NCBI GenBank assembly: GCA_030372985.1
Contig: JAUCQB010000193.1
Span: forward strand, 1-64,000
Direction of reading: 5' to 3'
DNA length: 64,000 nucleotides
Source: Phycisphaerae bacterium
GTDB taxonomy: Bacteria > Planctomycetota > Phycisphaerae > UBA1845 > PWPN01
Shown here: piece after piece, positions 19,207 through 27,780 of the stretch
Layout of the letters: every line of letters begins with the position of its first letter
How positions within the stretch are numbered: the first letter of the stretch is position 1
Made by a program: the position numbers and the translations under genes
Notes under the pieces: generated by a model
Told to the model about the DNA's origin: nothing
The model's database searches: none
What the model saw: only the letters and a program-made list of their open reading frames with translations

Positions 19207-20103
19207 ATGGCTCAGATGATTGATCGTGAACGGCTTCGGAGGCAATGGGAAGATTCGTTGGCGGAGGATGGAGTTGACCGGGACATCACTTCACTGACCA
19301 CCGTGGACGACGCGGCCAGAGGTACGGCCCGTCTCGTGGCCCGCCAGGGCGGCGTTTTTGCCGGTGCGGTGATCTTCGACCTGCTGCGCGAGGCGTACTC
19401 TCATAAGTTGACGGTCACGGTCAACGTGCAGGACGGCGCGGACATGAGGATGGGCGACGAAATCGCGGTGCTGGCCGGTCCGATGCAGTTGCTTCTGGGC
19501 ATCGAGCGAACGCTGTTGAACTTTCTGCAGCGGCTGTGCGGCGTTGCCACCCTCACCCGCAAGTACGTCGACGCGGTTGAGGGGACGCAGGCGCGGATCT
19601 ACGACACGCGCAAGACGATCCCCGGCTGGCGGCAACTCGACAAATACGCCGTGCGCTGCGGTGGCGGCCGAAACCACCGCATGGGCCTGCATGACGCCAT
19701 TCTGGTCAAGGACAATCACCTGGCGGGGGTCAGCATGGATTCCCTGGCCGTTGCCCTGTTTGATATGGTTCGGGAGGCCGCGGCGCTGACGCCGCCACCG
19801 GCGTTCATCGAGGTCGAGGTCGACACCATCGAGCAACTCGAGGAGGTATTCAAGGTTTCGGGCGTGGATGTCATTCTGCTCGACAACTTCACGCTTGACC
19901 AGATGCGACAGGCGGTCAAGCGACGGGACGAGCTGGGCCTGGCCGGCCGGGTGCAGTTTGAGGCCTCCGGCGGGGTCGACCTGAGTTCTGTGCGCGGCAT
20001 CGCCGAGACCGGCGTGGAGCGAATTGCCATCGGGGCAGTGACCCACTCGGCGGTCGCGCTGGATGTCGCCATGGATCTTGAGACCATCAGGCTGTCCGGC
20101 TGA
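19207..20103 (+). CDS. nadC: Nicotinate-nucleotide pyrophosphorylase (carboxylating)
   Basis: 298 residues, typical for the family. It converts quinolinate and PRPP to nicotinate mononucleotide, CO2 and pyrophosphate in de novo NAD synthesis. Diagnostic segments are RTLLNFLQRLCGVAT (about 100-114), the PRPP/quinolinate-binding DTRKTIPGWR (about 135-144) and KYAVRCGGGRNHRMGLHDAILVKDNH. EVEVDT and DVILLDN supply barrel carboxylates, and FEASGGVDL and GVERIAIGAVTHS complete the barrel. The ATG is three bases after the uvrB stop, so the two are co-transcribed, although their pathways are unrelated. nadA and nadB are not in the window. Confidence 0.96.
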   Translation: MAQMIDRERLRRQWEDSLAEDGVDRDITSLTTVDDAARGTARLVARQGGVFAGAVIFDLLREAYSHKLTVTVNVQDGADMRMGDEIAVLAGPMQLLLGIERTLLNFLQRLCGVATLTRKYVDAVEGTQARIYDTRKTIPGWRQLDKYAVRCGGGRNHRMGLHDAILVKDNHLAGVSMDSLAVALFDMVREAAALTPPPAFIEVEVDTIEQLEEVFKVSGVDVILLDNFTLDQMRQAVKRRDELGLAGRVQFEASGGVDLSSVRGIAETGVERIAIGAVTHSAVALDVAMDLETIRLSG

Positions 20104-20144
20104 TTGGCCTGGCAGAGCGGCCATGGGGACCGGACATCGGCCGG

Positions 20145-23100
20145 TCACTGTGTGCAATCAACATCGGGCGGCACCTTCTCGCCGCTGATGCATCGCTGGA
20201 AGACTCCAAAGTCAGCCTGGTCGACGTCGCCGTCATGGTCGAAATCCGCGGCCCGGCAGGCCCACTCGACCGGGGCAAGACCCGGACCGGTGCTGCAATC
20301 ACTGAATATGTCATAGTCCGCACCGTCGACGTCGTTGTCCTGGTCGAAGTCGGCCGGTGTGGTGAAGCCGTAGGTAGCGAAGGTTGGCGATCCGCCGGAA
20401 GGCCGATAGGCGTAGATCAGCCGAATGTTCCTGCTCGCAAGCTCCTGAAGAATCGCCGGCGAGATGCCCGGTTCGAGCCGCGGCTCGAAGAGGAAGTGCT
20501 CGCTGAAGTTGTGGTGCTCGGGCCGGTAGGTCTGCGAGTAGGGGCTGTGCAGGATGATCGGGGAGCTGGCATAGCCGTAAATGCGCGTTTCGAGCCAGCG
20601 GGCCAGCGGGGCGGTGTAGCCGGCCGTTATCCCTGCCGGCTCCGGCGGCCAGTAGAACTGGGTCGTGATGGAGTTCTTGATGTTGAGGACCAGGTTGCGG
20701 GTCTGCAGCGAATCGCCGAACTCCTCGTCAAACGAGGGCAGCAGCCGGCCATTGTCGGTCAGGGTGGTGTCGAGGCCCTCATATGTCCAGGAGAGGACCG
20801 GCAGCACGTGGTCGACGCGGAGATCCAGGAAGCCGGCGCCCCAATGAGATGAGACTCCCAGATCACGAATGGTCAGCAGCGGGCTTTGCGAGGCCGCCAC
20901 CGGCCTGCCGAGCTCGCTGGTGGTCAGGGTGTATCGCCGCGGGTTGCCCATGTCGGCGAAGACCCAGGTGTCGGTCGCCGTGTTATTGGCGTAGGAATGA
21001 GACGCCTCCGGCCAGTCGGCCGGCGAGCCGGTCCGCGTTCGGATGTTGCCGTCGCTGTCGACGTATTCGAGCGACACGTTCTCGTATATGCTCTGGCTGA
21101 GGTTCTCCGGCGTCAGCCACATGCTCTTGGTTTCGATGGTCCACTGCGACTTGAGCCGGTGGTTGGCGAAGACCTCTGCGTACTCGCCCTGAAAGATGCT
21201 GTATTGCGTGGGCTCCTTGATCAGGAACGGGATGATGCTGGGTGTGGTGCTCATTTGGGGGATTTCGCGGATCTGCTTGATCCGAAGAAGGCCGTCGGGG
21301 GCGATCTTCTTGTATTCGAAGTCGAGTACGTACTTCGTCTTGCCGGTGGCGGCCGCGAATGCGTTGGAGGCCTGGACCATCAGATCGGCAAAGGTGCGGT
21401 AGTCCGAGTCCCAGTCCATCACTGTCGCACCGAGCGGTACGAGGTTCGAGTAGGTCTGGATGGTCAAGGATGTGCCGAACGAAGAGACGTCGACCTTCAC
21501 TTCCTCAGGGATTGATCCGTCCGTGGGGTTGCTCACCGAGACGGCTCCCAGTTGCGTCACCAGCTTGATGCGGCTCGTGGTGCTGCCGGTCCTTTCCAGC
21601 GTGGCTACGCCGTTGGCCATCTCGATCGGGTCGGGCGTCGAATGATGCACCAGCAAGGCCATGCCGACCTGGTTCTCGTCGATGCCGTGGCGAAGGCGCT
21701 CCAGATAGGCGTTGTCGTAGTAGAAGCTGGCGAAGACCTTGCGGATCGCACGGAAAACGCCGCGTTCGTTATCTTCCGTCGGGTCGCAGATGCTCGGGCC
21801 GACGCTGTCGCCGTCGAGATCGTCGGCCAGGCAGCCGCTGAAGCTGTCGTAGAGACCGGCGCCGGTGAACTGCTCGCTGTCCTCCACGTTCGTCGAGCTG
21901 CGGAACCGGATGTTCTTATTCGGATCAAAGCCGTAGGCCGGGTCCTGCAGAGCGCTGATGATCGCGGCCTGCAAGGCGGGGCTGAACGTCGTCGCAGTGG
22001 TATCCTTGAACAGATCATCCTGGATGTCGTCGAGCACATCAGACAGGACGGCCATGTTTGCGGGCGGGTAAGTGAAGCCGGCCAGCCGGTAGGCGATCTC
22101 CTGGCGAAGCGTGCGGCCGTTGATCAGTGTCTGGCCGAGGAATTCGTTCCACAGGTCGAACGAAAACGCCATTGCCACAGGGCAATTCGACGGGATCGAC
22201 CGCCGCAGCAGGCCGAAATTGGCCGCCTTCCCGCCGAAGTAGCAGATATCCGACGGCCAGAGCCCATCGGTCGAGGCGCTGTAGCTGCCGTAGGGTGTCA
22301 CCGGACAGATGTTGAGCGGCGGGGGGGTCTTGAGGTCGAGGATCTCGTCGATCTGCTGCTGGGTCAGCACGTCCTGCACGTCGATCAGCCGGGCGTCGCA
22401 GTCATTGGCGTTGCCGTAGACCCGCAGGGCGATCTTGCGGCCGACCAGTTGCTGGGCTCGATCGGCGTCATCCGAAAGGGCCAGGAAGGCGAATGGGATG
22501 CCATAGGTGTTGGCCAGAATGGCGACGTGCGAATTCGGCGTCGACGGGGCCAGGGTGATGATGCCCGCGATGATCGGCATGTCGGCAGGGACGCCGTCGG
22601 TCAGAAGGATGTCGCCAGGGGCCAATTGGCCGGTGAGGTAGGCGTTCTGAATCTCGCCGGCCGGGAACTGCTTGAGCGTCCCCATGGCCCAGCCTCGCGA
22701 GTAGCTGACGTTGCCCTGCGCCCAACGGCTGGGTGAACTGACGATGATGCCGTTGGCCTCGAAGAAATCGCGATTTTCCTGCGCCGAGGTGGTCTGCTCA
22801 TAGCTGGGAAAGTAGAACGCCTCGGCTCCATCCGCAACGATGACCTTCGACTTGACGAGGTTGAACAGGCTGACCACCTGGGCCGGGTCGTACGCATCCT
22901 GGCGGACGAATTCGATGCCGTATTCCTTGATCTGCTCGGCCGGAGGCTGCGAGGCGTACCAGTAGGGCATGATGACCGAGCCCAGGATCGCTTGCTGCCC
23001 CTGTTCGTGCAGGGTGATCTGGTCGAACTGCTCGGTAGTCAGGCCGCGGTACTCCAGGACGTCCGTCGTGGCCCAGTCGTAATGGAAGGGATAGGCCTTG

Positions 23101-23342
23101 CTGTCCTGGAAGTACACCTTAGTTGGGTCGCTAACGAAGATGAGAAACTTGATCCAGCCGGGGTCGCCGGTTTCGGGGCCGGCCTTGCGGAACGAATCGC
23201 TCGGAAAGTCGATTGTGTTCCGCCAGGAGGTGGAGGGGATGACCGTTTCGGCCTCCGCGCGTTGTGTGATGAATCCCATCGCTGCAAGAATCACGGAGCA
23301 GGCGACGCACCGATAGCGAAAGCTTCCGGAAAACCGTGACAT
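20145..23342 (-). CDS. Secreted PEP/pyruvate-dikinase-like protein with swivelling His domain, ATP-grasp domain and C-terminal dockerin repeats
   Basis: 1065 residues from an ATG at 23342 with GGAGGG 7 bases upstream; a signal peptide ends near AEA (residue 31). The phosphohistidine-type swivelling domain is seen in GDILLTDGVPADMP and SHVAIL (His272). The PEP/pyruvate-binding ATP-grasp domain follows (GGKAANFGLLRRSIP at about 367, RFRSSTNVEDSEQFTGAGLYD at about 479, LRIKQIREIP). The order His domain then ATP-grasp is that of glucan, water dikinases, not PEP synthase. The last 75 residues hold two dockerin type I calcium loops (DFDQDNDVDGADYDIF, DFDHDGDVDQADFGVF). No PEP-binding barrel is present. 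Export to a compartment without ATP makes catalysis doubtful; function is unknown. Confidence 0.8.
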   Translation of the reverse strand: MSRFSGSFRYRCVACSVILAAMGFITQRAEAETVIPSTSWRNTIDFPSDSFRKAGPETGDPGWIKFLIFVSDPTKVYFQDSKAYPFHYDWATTDVLEYRGLTTEQFDQITLHEQGQQAILGSVIMPYWYASQPPAEQIKEYGIEFVRQDAYDPAQVVSLFNLVKSKVIVADGAEAFYFPSYEQTTSAQENRDFFEANGIIVSSPSRWAQGNVSYSRGWAMGTLKQFPAGEIQNAYLTGQLAPGDILLTDGVPADMPIIAGIITLAPSTPNSHVAILANTYGIPFAFLALSDDADRAQQLVGRKIALRVYGNANDCDARLIDVQDVLTQQQIDEILDLKTPPPLNICPVTPYGSYSASTDGLWPSDICYFGGKAANFGLLRRSIPSNCPVAMAFSFDLWNEFLGQTLINGRTLRQEIAYRLAGFTYPPANMAVLSDVLDDIQDDLFKDTTATTFSPALQAAIISALQDPAYGFDPNKNIRFRSSTNVEDSEQFTGAGLYDSFSGCLADDLDGDSVGPSICDPTEDNERGVFRAIRKVFASFYYDNAYLERLRHGIDENQVGMALLVHHSTPDPIEMANGVATLERTGSTTSRIKLVTQLGAVSVSNPTDGSIPEEVKVDVSSFGTSLTIQTYSNLVPLGATVMDWDSDYRTFADLMVQASNAFAAATGKTKYVLDFEYKKIAPDGLLRIKQIREIPQMSTTPSIIPFLIKEPTQYSIFQGEYAEVFANHRLKSQWTIETKSMWLTPENLSQSIYENVSLEYVDSDGNIRTRTGSPADWPEASHSYANNTATDTWVFADMGNPRRYTLTTSELGRPVAASQSPLLTIRDLGVSSHWGAGFLDLRVDHVLPVLSWTYEGLDTTLTDNGRLLPSFDEEFGDSLQTRNLVLNIKNSITTQFYWPPEPAGITAGYTAPLARWLETRIYGYASSPIILHSPYSQTYRPEHHNFSEHFLFEPRLEPGISPAILQELASRNIRLIYAYRPSGGSPTFATYGFTTPADFDQDNDVDGADYDIFSDCSTGPGLAPVEWACRAADFDHDGDVDQADFGVFQRCISGEKVPPDVDCTQ

Positions 23343-23388
23343 GGCTGACCCTCCCAGTTTCCAGAAAAGAAGCCTCCCGACCTCGGCC

Positions 23389-23417
23389 ATTATACCGTAT
23401 CGGCAGCGACGGCCCAA
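23389..23417 (-). promoter_or_regulatory. Candidate promoter for the dockerin-tailed dikinase-like gene
   Basis: On the minus strand a perfect TATAAT (23394-23389) lies 17 bp downstream of TTGGGC (23417-23412), about 47 bases before the ATG at 23342. The same GGTATAATGG context occurs at the next promoter upstream (24002-24007). Confidence 0.55.
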
Positions 23418-23451
23418 AGGGTCTTCGGCCGTCGGAGGGGTGGCGGCGGGA

Positions 23452-23724
23452 TTAGTGGTCTGCCGACGCCTGGCGTCTCGTTCGATCCCCGATTCCCAGC
23501 AGCAGGCCTTCGACGCTGATGTCTTCGTCGAGCGCATCCCAGTGGATACCGGTGCCCCCTCCGCTCATCTCGAATTGCTCGCGTTGCGGTGGCGTGGCGT
23601 TCAGCAGCCGGGGGAAATAGGCCAACGGGACCGCCAGTTGCCGCCCGTCGACCAACTCGATCCACAGGTTGAGATCGTCAAACCAGACGCGTTTGGCCGC
23701 CGCCTTAGTCAGCAAAGTACTCAT
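23452..23724 (-). CDS. DUF2442 domain-containing protein
   Basis: 90 residues. The core VWFDDLNLWIELVDGRQLAVPLAYFPRL matches DUF2442, a small domain often encoded beside DUF4160 proteins and suspected to be half of toxin-antitoxin-like pairs. The conserved GTGIHWDALDEDISVEGLL tail is complete. Its ATG lies 20 bases inside the end of the DUF4160 gene, so the two are coupled. Neither biochemical role is established. The charged C-terminus (RTRRQASADH) follows the domain. Confidence 0.85.
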   Translation of the reverse strand: MSTLLTKAAAKRVWFDDLNLWIELVDGRQLAVPLAYFPRLLNATPPQREQFEMSGGGTGIHWDALDEDISVEGLLLGIGDRTRRQASADH

Positions 23725-23950
23725 CCCATTTCCTCAAGAACAGGTCGCGGGTTTCCGCAACCACTTGGGCAATCCGGGCTAACTCCCTCGAAGTCATGCC
23801 GTGCGAGTCCGCGATCGTCACTGCCGGGTCCAGCCAGAATTTGGCCACCTTCTCACCCTTGCGTACGTGGATGTGGGCGGGTTCGCGCGGTTCGCCTTCG
23901 TTCGAGAAGAAGAAGAACCTGTAGCCCTCGAAGCGTAAGACGACAGGCAC
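23705..23950 (-). CDS. DUF4160 domain-containing protein
   Basis: 81 residues from a GTG at 23950 (VPVVLRFEGYRFFFFSNEG), which matches where DUF4160 proteins usually begin. GAGGTG lies 6 bases upstream, and a promoter with a perfect TATAAT sits at 24002-24007. A longer frame starting at 24022 would begin upstream of that promoter and is rejected. The EPAHIHV element (normally EPPHVHV) and the C-terminal LRKWDEYF are typical. The following DUF2442 gene overlaps by 20 bases. The pair resembles small addiction-like modules, but activity has not been shown for this family to my knowledge. Confidence 0.82.
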   Translation of the reverse strand: MPVVLRFEGYRFFFFSNEGEPREPAHIHVRKGEKVAKFWLDPAVTIADSHGMTSRELARIAQVVAETRDLFLRKWDEYFAD

Positions 23951-24001
23951 TCCACACCTCGCAACCGATGCCCCCAACGTCAGTAGAACTCTTCTATGAC
24001 C

Positions 24002-24031
24002 ATTATACCGCCGGTTTGGCAACCGTGACAG
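24002..24031 (-). promoter_or_regulatory. Candidate promoter for the DUF4160-DUF2442 pair
   Basis: TATAAT (24007-24002, minus strand) is preceded by an 18-bp spacer and CTGTCA (24031-24026). The predicted start, near 23995, is about 45 bases before the GTG at 23950. Confidence 0.55.
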
Positions 24032-24155
24032 CCTCCACCTGCCGGTTCACGCCGTTGATGCTGCCAGTCAGGTCTTGGCGGAAAGGGTGGAAAACCGAGG
24101 GTTCAAGACCGAGGGCGTAAAGCCTCGGCTCGTCAAGAAGAGACCCTGCAAACAC

Positions 24156-24193
24156 ACAAGGGCTGCCCGGCCGGTGCAAGGCAGCCCTTGTGC
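24156..24193 (-). terminator. Long hairpin downstream of the Tat oxidoreductase gene
   Basis: A perfect 13-bp stem (CACAAGGGCTGCC / GGCAGCCCTTGTG) with a 12-base loop lies 45 bases after the stop at 24238. The T-tract is weak on the minus strand (TGTTTG); TTTT follows on the plus side, so it may act in both directions. Confidence 0.6.
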
Positions 24194-24237
24194 TCCGTTT
24201 TCAACAGCACCAACCCCCAGTCCCCAGTCCCCTTGCA

Positions 24238-25596
24238 TCAGGGGATGCGGACGGTCATGCCGTCTGGGTCGAGCGTCGCCCGTTTCTTGGCGTGGTGGGC
24301 GGCGTTGGCCAGGTGCAGGGCGGAGACCGCCTGGTGGCCGATCTCGACCGGAGCATTGGGCTGCTTGCGGGTTCGCATGCACTCCAGCCAGTTGGCCTCG
24401 TGCAGGTCGACTCGCAGGGGGCTGGAGATTTCATGTTCGGGCTCGGGCGGGAAGTCTTCCCAGTTGGCGGGCCACTTCTCCTTGTAGAACCTCGCTCCCT
24501 TGTCGTCGATTTCCAGCGTGCCTTTGCGGCCGTGGGCGATGATCGACCAAGCGTCGTGCCAGTTGTTGGTGTAGGTCAAAGTCCACGTGGCCATGAACTT
24601 CGGGTACTCGAAGACCGCGCAGAACGTGTCCGGCGTCTCGTAGCCCTTGATCTGGTACGCCGCGCCGTGTTCCTGGGCGGCCAGCGGCGGTTTGCTGTCG
24701 TTGAACAGCCATTGGATCACGTCCATCAGGTGGGTGCCCTGGTCGGTCATGTTGCCGCCCGAGTACTCCCAGAAGTACCGCCAGAACCGATACTTCACCG
24801 GGTTCATTGGGTATCGCTTCTCCGGCGGCAGGGGCGCCTGGAACCGCTCCCAGTCGACCTTGTCCTCAAGCTTCATGTCCTCGGGTTTGGGCAGATCGCC
24901 CATGTTCCAGTACCACTCAGCTCGCACCAGGCTGACCTCGCCAAGGAAACCGCTGTCAACGATCTGTTTGGCCTCGATGACCGACGGGGTGCTCCGGCGC
25001 TGCATGCCGATTTGCACGATGCGGTCGGTCCGGCGGACCTGCTTGACCATGTTGGCCCCGTCCGGGATCGAATAGGACATGGGCTTCTCGCAGTAGGCGT
25101 CCTTGCCGGCCATGACCGAGTCGATCAGATGCCGTGAATGCCAGAAGTCCGGGCTGGCGATCAACACGCCGTCGATTTCCTTCATCTCCAGCAGCTTCTC
25201 ATGCTCGTTGAAGCTCTTGGCCTTGCCGCCGCACATTTCGACGGCGGTCTTGCGATTGGCCTCACTGATGTCGCAGACGGCGATGAACTCGGCGTTGTTC
25301 TCTTTGCGGTCGAGTATGCTCTTGATGTGGTGGCGGCCCATGCCGCCGGCGCCGATGATGCCCAGCAGAATTCGGTCGTTCGCGCCGAGGACCCGTGAAC
25401 CGGGCGCCGGGGTGACCTTTGAGCCGTAATCCGAGGACTCGGCGGCCTTTGCCCGGCGGATGCCGCTGATGGCCAGGGCTCCGACCCCGGCGGCTGCGGT
25501 TCCGAGGATTCTGCGGCGGCTCCAATTCGACGACTCTGTCTTGCCTGCTGCCTGGGGTTGACCAGAGGTGTTGCTGGTTCGGGTCTTGTCCGACAT
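24238..25596 (-). CDS. Tat-exported Gfo/Idh/MocA family oxidoreductase
   Basis: 452 residues with AAGGAG 7 bases before the ATG. The twin-arginine signal is SRRRILGTAAAGVGALAISG (about 26-45). The Rossmann nucleotide-binding motif is GIIGAGGMGRHH (about 79-90), and the family EKP motif appears as AYCEKPMS. The C-terminal alpha/beta domain includes GGNMTDQGTHLMDVIQW, with the conserved D-x-G-x-H. Such NAD(P)-dependent enzymes oxidise or isomerise sugars and cyclitols. Planctomycetes carry many Tat-tagged copies, which probably travel folded with bound cofactor. No adjacent sugar gene indicates the substrate. The gene is divergent from the heptosyltransferase. Confidence 0.92.
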   Translation of the reverse strand: MSDKTRTSNTSGQPQAAGKTESSNWSRRRILGTAAAGVGALAISGIRRAKAAESSDYGSKVTPAPGSRVLGANDRILLGIIGAGGMGRHHIKSILDRKENNAEFIAVCDISEANRKTAVEMCGGKAKSFNEHEKLLEMKEIDGVLIASPDFWHSRHLIDSVMAGKDAYCEKPMSYSIPDGANMVKQVRRTDRIVQIGMQRRSTPSVIEAKQIVDSGFLGEVSLVRAEWYWNMGDLPKPEDMKLEDKVDWERFQAPLPPEKRYPMNPVKYRFWRYFWEYSGGNMTDQGTHLMDVIQWLFNDSKPPLAAQEHGAAYQIKGYETPDTFCAVFEYPKFMATWTLTYTNNWHDAWSIIAHGRKGTLEIDDKGARFYKEKWPANWEDFPPEPEHEISSPLRVDLHEANWLECMRTRKQPNAPVEIGHQAVSALHLANAAHHAKKRATLDPDGMTVRIP

Positions 25597-25673
25597 CTAA
25601 GTCTCCTTCTGTTGCGATCCTGAAAGCTGCGCCTCCGAGGCCGCGACAGCCCCGGAGGTCATCGCGAAGCCAT

Positions 25674-25702
25674 AAGGTACCGAACCGAGGGGGAGTTGTC
25701 AC
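25674..25702 (-). promoter_or_regulatory. Candidate promoter for the Tat oxidoreductase
   Basis: GTGACA (25702-25697, minus strand), a 17-bp spacer and TACCTT (25679-25674), about 78 bases before the ATG at 25596. The -35 is near consensus; the -10 is weak. Confidence 0.4.
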
Positions 25703-25728
25703 GTTGAGAAGGCTTCCTCGGCTACCGA

Positions 25729-25757
25729 TTGAGTCGGAGCTTGCCTTGGCATACAAT
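25729..25757 (+). promoter_or_regulatory. Candidate promoter for the heptosyltransferase gene, implying a leaderless message
   Basis: TTGAGT (25729-25734), a 17-bp spacer and TACAAT (25752-25757). The expected start is 7-8 bases after the -10, at the ATG itself (25765), and no ribosome site is present. Confidence 0.55.
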
Positions 25758-25764
25758 TCCCGCC

Positions 25765-26907
25765 ATGTTGAAGGACGAACAAAAAGACGACGGCCGAGAT
25801 ATCGGCGATTCTCATAAGGTTTCGGGGCAGAAAGCCCCATCTCGCATTCTCATTGTCCTGCCGAACTGGGTGGGTGATCTGGTGCTGGCGACGCCGGCTC
25901 TGCGGGTGATCCGGGAGCGATTCGCGGACGCCCACATCGCCTTCCTGCTTCGCAGCAACCTGGCGGATATTCTCAGCGGCGGCCAGTGGGCCGACGAGAC
26001 CATCCACTGGCCGGCCACGACCAAGGGGCAGAGCCGCCCCAAGCGGCGACAGGGTTTCCTCGGGTTTGCGGCCGAGCTTCGGGATCGGCGGTACGACTGG
26101 GCGGTTTTGTTCTCGAATTCGTTCCGGGCCGCTCTTCTGGCTCGGTTGGCGGGGATTCGTTCCCGGATCGGCTATGACCGCGACGGCCGTGGGCTTCTGC
26201 TGACCGACAAGCTGCTCCCGGAACGGTACAACGGCAAATATGTGCCCGTCCCGATGACCCGGTACTATAACGCAATCGCCCGGTATCTGGGTTGTCGCAA
26301 CTGCTCTGACCAGCCGGAGTTGTACACGACGCCTCAAGAGGATGCCGTGGTGGACGGGTTATTCGCTGCTGCCGGGGCGACCCAGGCCAAGCCGGTCGTC
26401 GTTCTCAACCCGGGGTCCTCCTTCGGTCCGGCCAAGCGATGGCTGCCCGAGCGTTTCGCCGAGGTGGCCGACCGCCTGATCGATGAGTACGGTGCGGTCG
26501 TGTTCATCGCCTGTGGCCCCAAGGAGATTGGCACCGCCCGGGAGGTCGCCGACCGTATGCGTCGCTCCAGCACCGTCCTGGACAAGCCTGTGCTACCGCT
26601 TGGGCCGACCAAGGCCCTGATTCGGCGAGCCGGCCTGCTGATTACCAACGACACCGGTCCGCGGCACTTCGGCATTGCCTTTCGCGTGCCGACGGTGACC
26701 GTTTTCGGCCCGACACACCAGCAGTGGACCGCCACCAATAGCCCGTGTGAGCGGGCGATCCAGGTACCGGTGGACTGCGGTCCGTGCATGAAACGGAAGT
26801 GCCCGCTGGATCACCGCTGCATGAGCCGTGTCACCGGCACCATGGTCATGGAGGCCGCCCGCGAGCTGTTCAGCGGCCGACTTCACTCCACGACCGCGAC
26901 CCCCTGA
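25765..26907 (+). CDS. waaF: Lipopolysaccharide heptosyltransferase II (ADP-heptose--LPS heptosyltransferase), GT9 family
   Basis: 380 residues from the ATG at 25765. A TTG twelve codons upstream is part of the putative -35 element and is rejected. The N-terminal domain begins with RILIVLPNWVGDLVLATPALRVI, as in WaaF. The C-terminal donor domain has VVVLNPGSSFGPAKRWLPERFA, then LITNDTGPRHFGIAF (the D-T-G-x-x-H motif for ADP-heptose) and TVFGPTHQQWT. A cysteine-rich stretch (CGPCMKRKCPLDHRCM) typical of WaaF-like enzymes is near the end. It adds heptose to the inner core of lipopolysaccharide at the cytoplasmic face. Next comes rfaE2, so ADP-heptose supply and use are adjacent. Confidence 0.9.
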   Translation: MLKDEQKDDGRDIGDSHKVSGQKAPSRILIVLPNWVGDLVLATPALRVIRERFADAHIAFLLRSNLADILSGGQWADETIHWPATTKGQSRPKRRQGFLGFAAELRDRRYDWAVLFSNSFRAALLARLAGIRSRIGYDRDGRGLLLTDKLLPERYNGKYVPVPMTRYYNAIARYLGCRNCSDQPELYTTPQEDAVVDGLFAAAGATQAKPVVVLNPGSSFGPAKRWLPERFAEVADRLIDEYGAVVFIACGPKEIGTAREVADRMRRSSTVLDKPVLPLGPTKALIRRAGLLITNDTGPRHFGIAFRVPTVTVFGPTHQQWTATNSPCERAIQVPVDCGPCMKRKCPLDHRCMSRVTGTMVMEAARELFSGRLHSTTATP

Positions 26908-26975
26908 AAAAGGGGACGCAGCTCTTTTTTCTGTCCCTGAACGAGGGGGGAGCAGTCGGTTTGTGAGGAGACCCG

Positions 26976-27455
26976 ATGGCTCGCATCATTATTGATCGGC
27001 AGGAGCTCAGGCGGGAGGTGGATGACCTCCGCGCCGCGGGCAAGAAGATCGTCTTCACCAACGGGGCGTTTGACATCATTCACGTCGGACACGTGAGATA
27101 CCTCTACGGAGCCGCGGCCGAAGGTGACGTGCTTGTGGTGGGGGTAAACAGCGACGAGTCCATTAAGCGGTACAAGAGCGAGGACCGCCCGCTCCAGCCG
27201 CTGGAGGCCCGGATGGAGATCGTCGCCGCGTTCCAGCCGGTGGGCATCGTCACCCCCTTCGGCGAGCCGACCTGCGACGCGCTGTTGGAGTTCATCCGCC
27301 CGGACGTCATGTGCAAGGGGCCCGAGTACGGCCCGCACAACCTGCCCGAGTATCCCACCGTTCAACGCCTCGGCATCCGTCTGGCCACCGTCGGCGGCCC
27401 TAAGGAGAACTCATCGACCGAGCTGATCCGCAAGCTGCAGGAGCACGGGCTCTGA
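26976..27455 (+). CDS. rfaE2: D-glycero-beta-D-manno-heptose 1-phosphate adenylyltransferase
   Basis: 159 residues, the size of stand-alone RfaE2 and equivalent to the C-terminal half of E. coli HldE. It adenylates heptose 1-phosphate to ADP-heptose. Nucleotidyltransferase motifs are FTNGAFDIIHVGHVRYL (about 28-44; Ala replaces the usual Cys in NGCFD) and the ENSSTELIRKL segment (ISTT-like). GAGGAG lies 5 bases before the ATG. The kinase half (RfaE1) is not nearby and must be encoded elsewhere. It is placed between waaF and ompH/lpxD in one LPS block. Confidence 0.92.
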   Translation: MARIIIDRQELRREVDDLRAAGKKIVFTNGAFDIIHVGHVRYLYGAAAEGDVLVVGVNSDESIKRYKSEDRPLQPLEARMEIVAAFQPVGIVTPFGEPTCDALLEFIRPDVMCKGPEYGPHNLPEYPTVQRLGIRLATVGGPKENSSTELIRKLQEHGL

Positions 27456-27780
27456 ATGGTGGTTGGTTGTCGGCGTTCAGCTCAGACAGCTTCTTGCGAT
27501 CTGAGTGTGGTCATGGCCGTGGTTTACGATCGGGCGACTCACGTACACCGCAGAGCCGGAGAACCGCACGGCAGGCCCCCGCATCTGTTACCGAGCCCGC
27601 CCATATCGGACTCTTCCCGCATTCGCCCCGTCGCAAACGCCGATCTACAACAGACTTGCAGCCGACCGGCTTGCCCGGTCTAATGGTCGTCGTTCGCACC
27701 GGGAGGCCTTGGTCGGCGCAGGCGTTCCGCGTGTCGATGGATGAGCAAACCGGGGAACCTGACCGGAGAAGGAGTCTTCC
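27456..27780. other. Intergenic region upstream of the ompH-lpx operon
   Basis: About 325 bases with no gene. The only signal is a possible promoter, TTGCAG (27656-27661), 17 bp, TCTAAT (27679-27684), about 95 bases before the ompH start. Confidence 0.4.

Noticed and set aside
17653..19245. 530-codon minus-strand frame opposite uvrB
   Set aside because: It is antisense to an unmistakable uvrB and compositionally a shadow.
20145..23342. Ordinary phosphoenolpyruvate synthase
   Set aside because: Domain order is reversed, the PEP-binding barrel is missing, and a signal peptide and dockerin are present.
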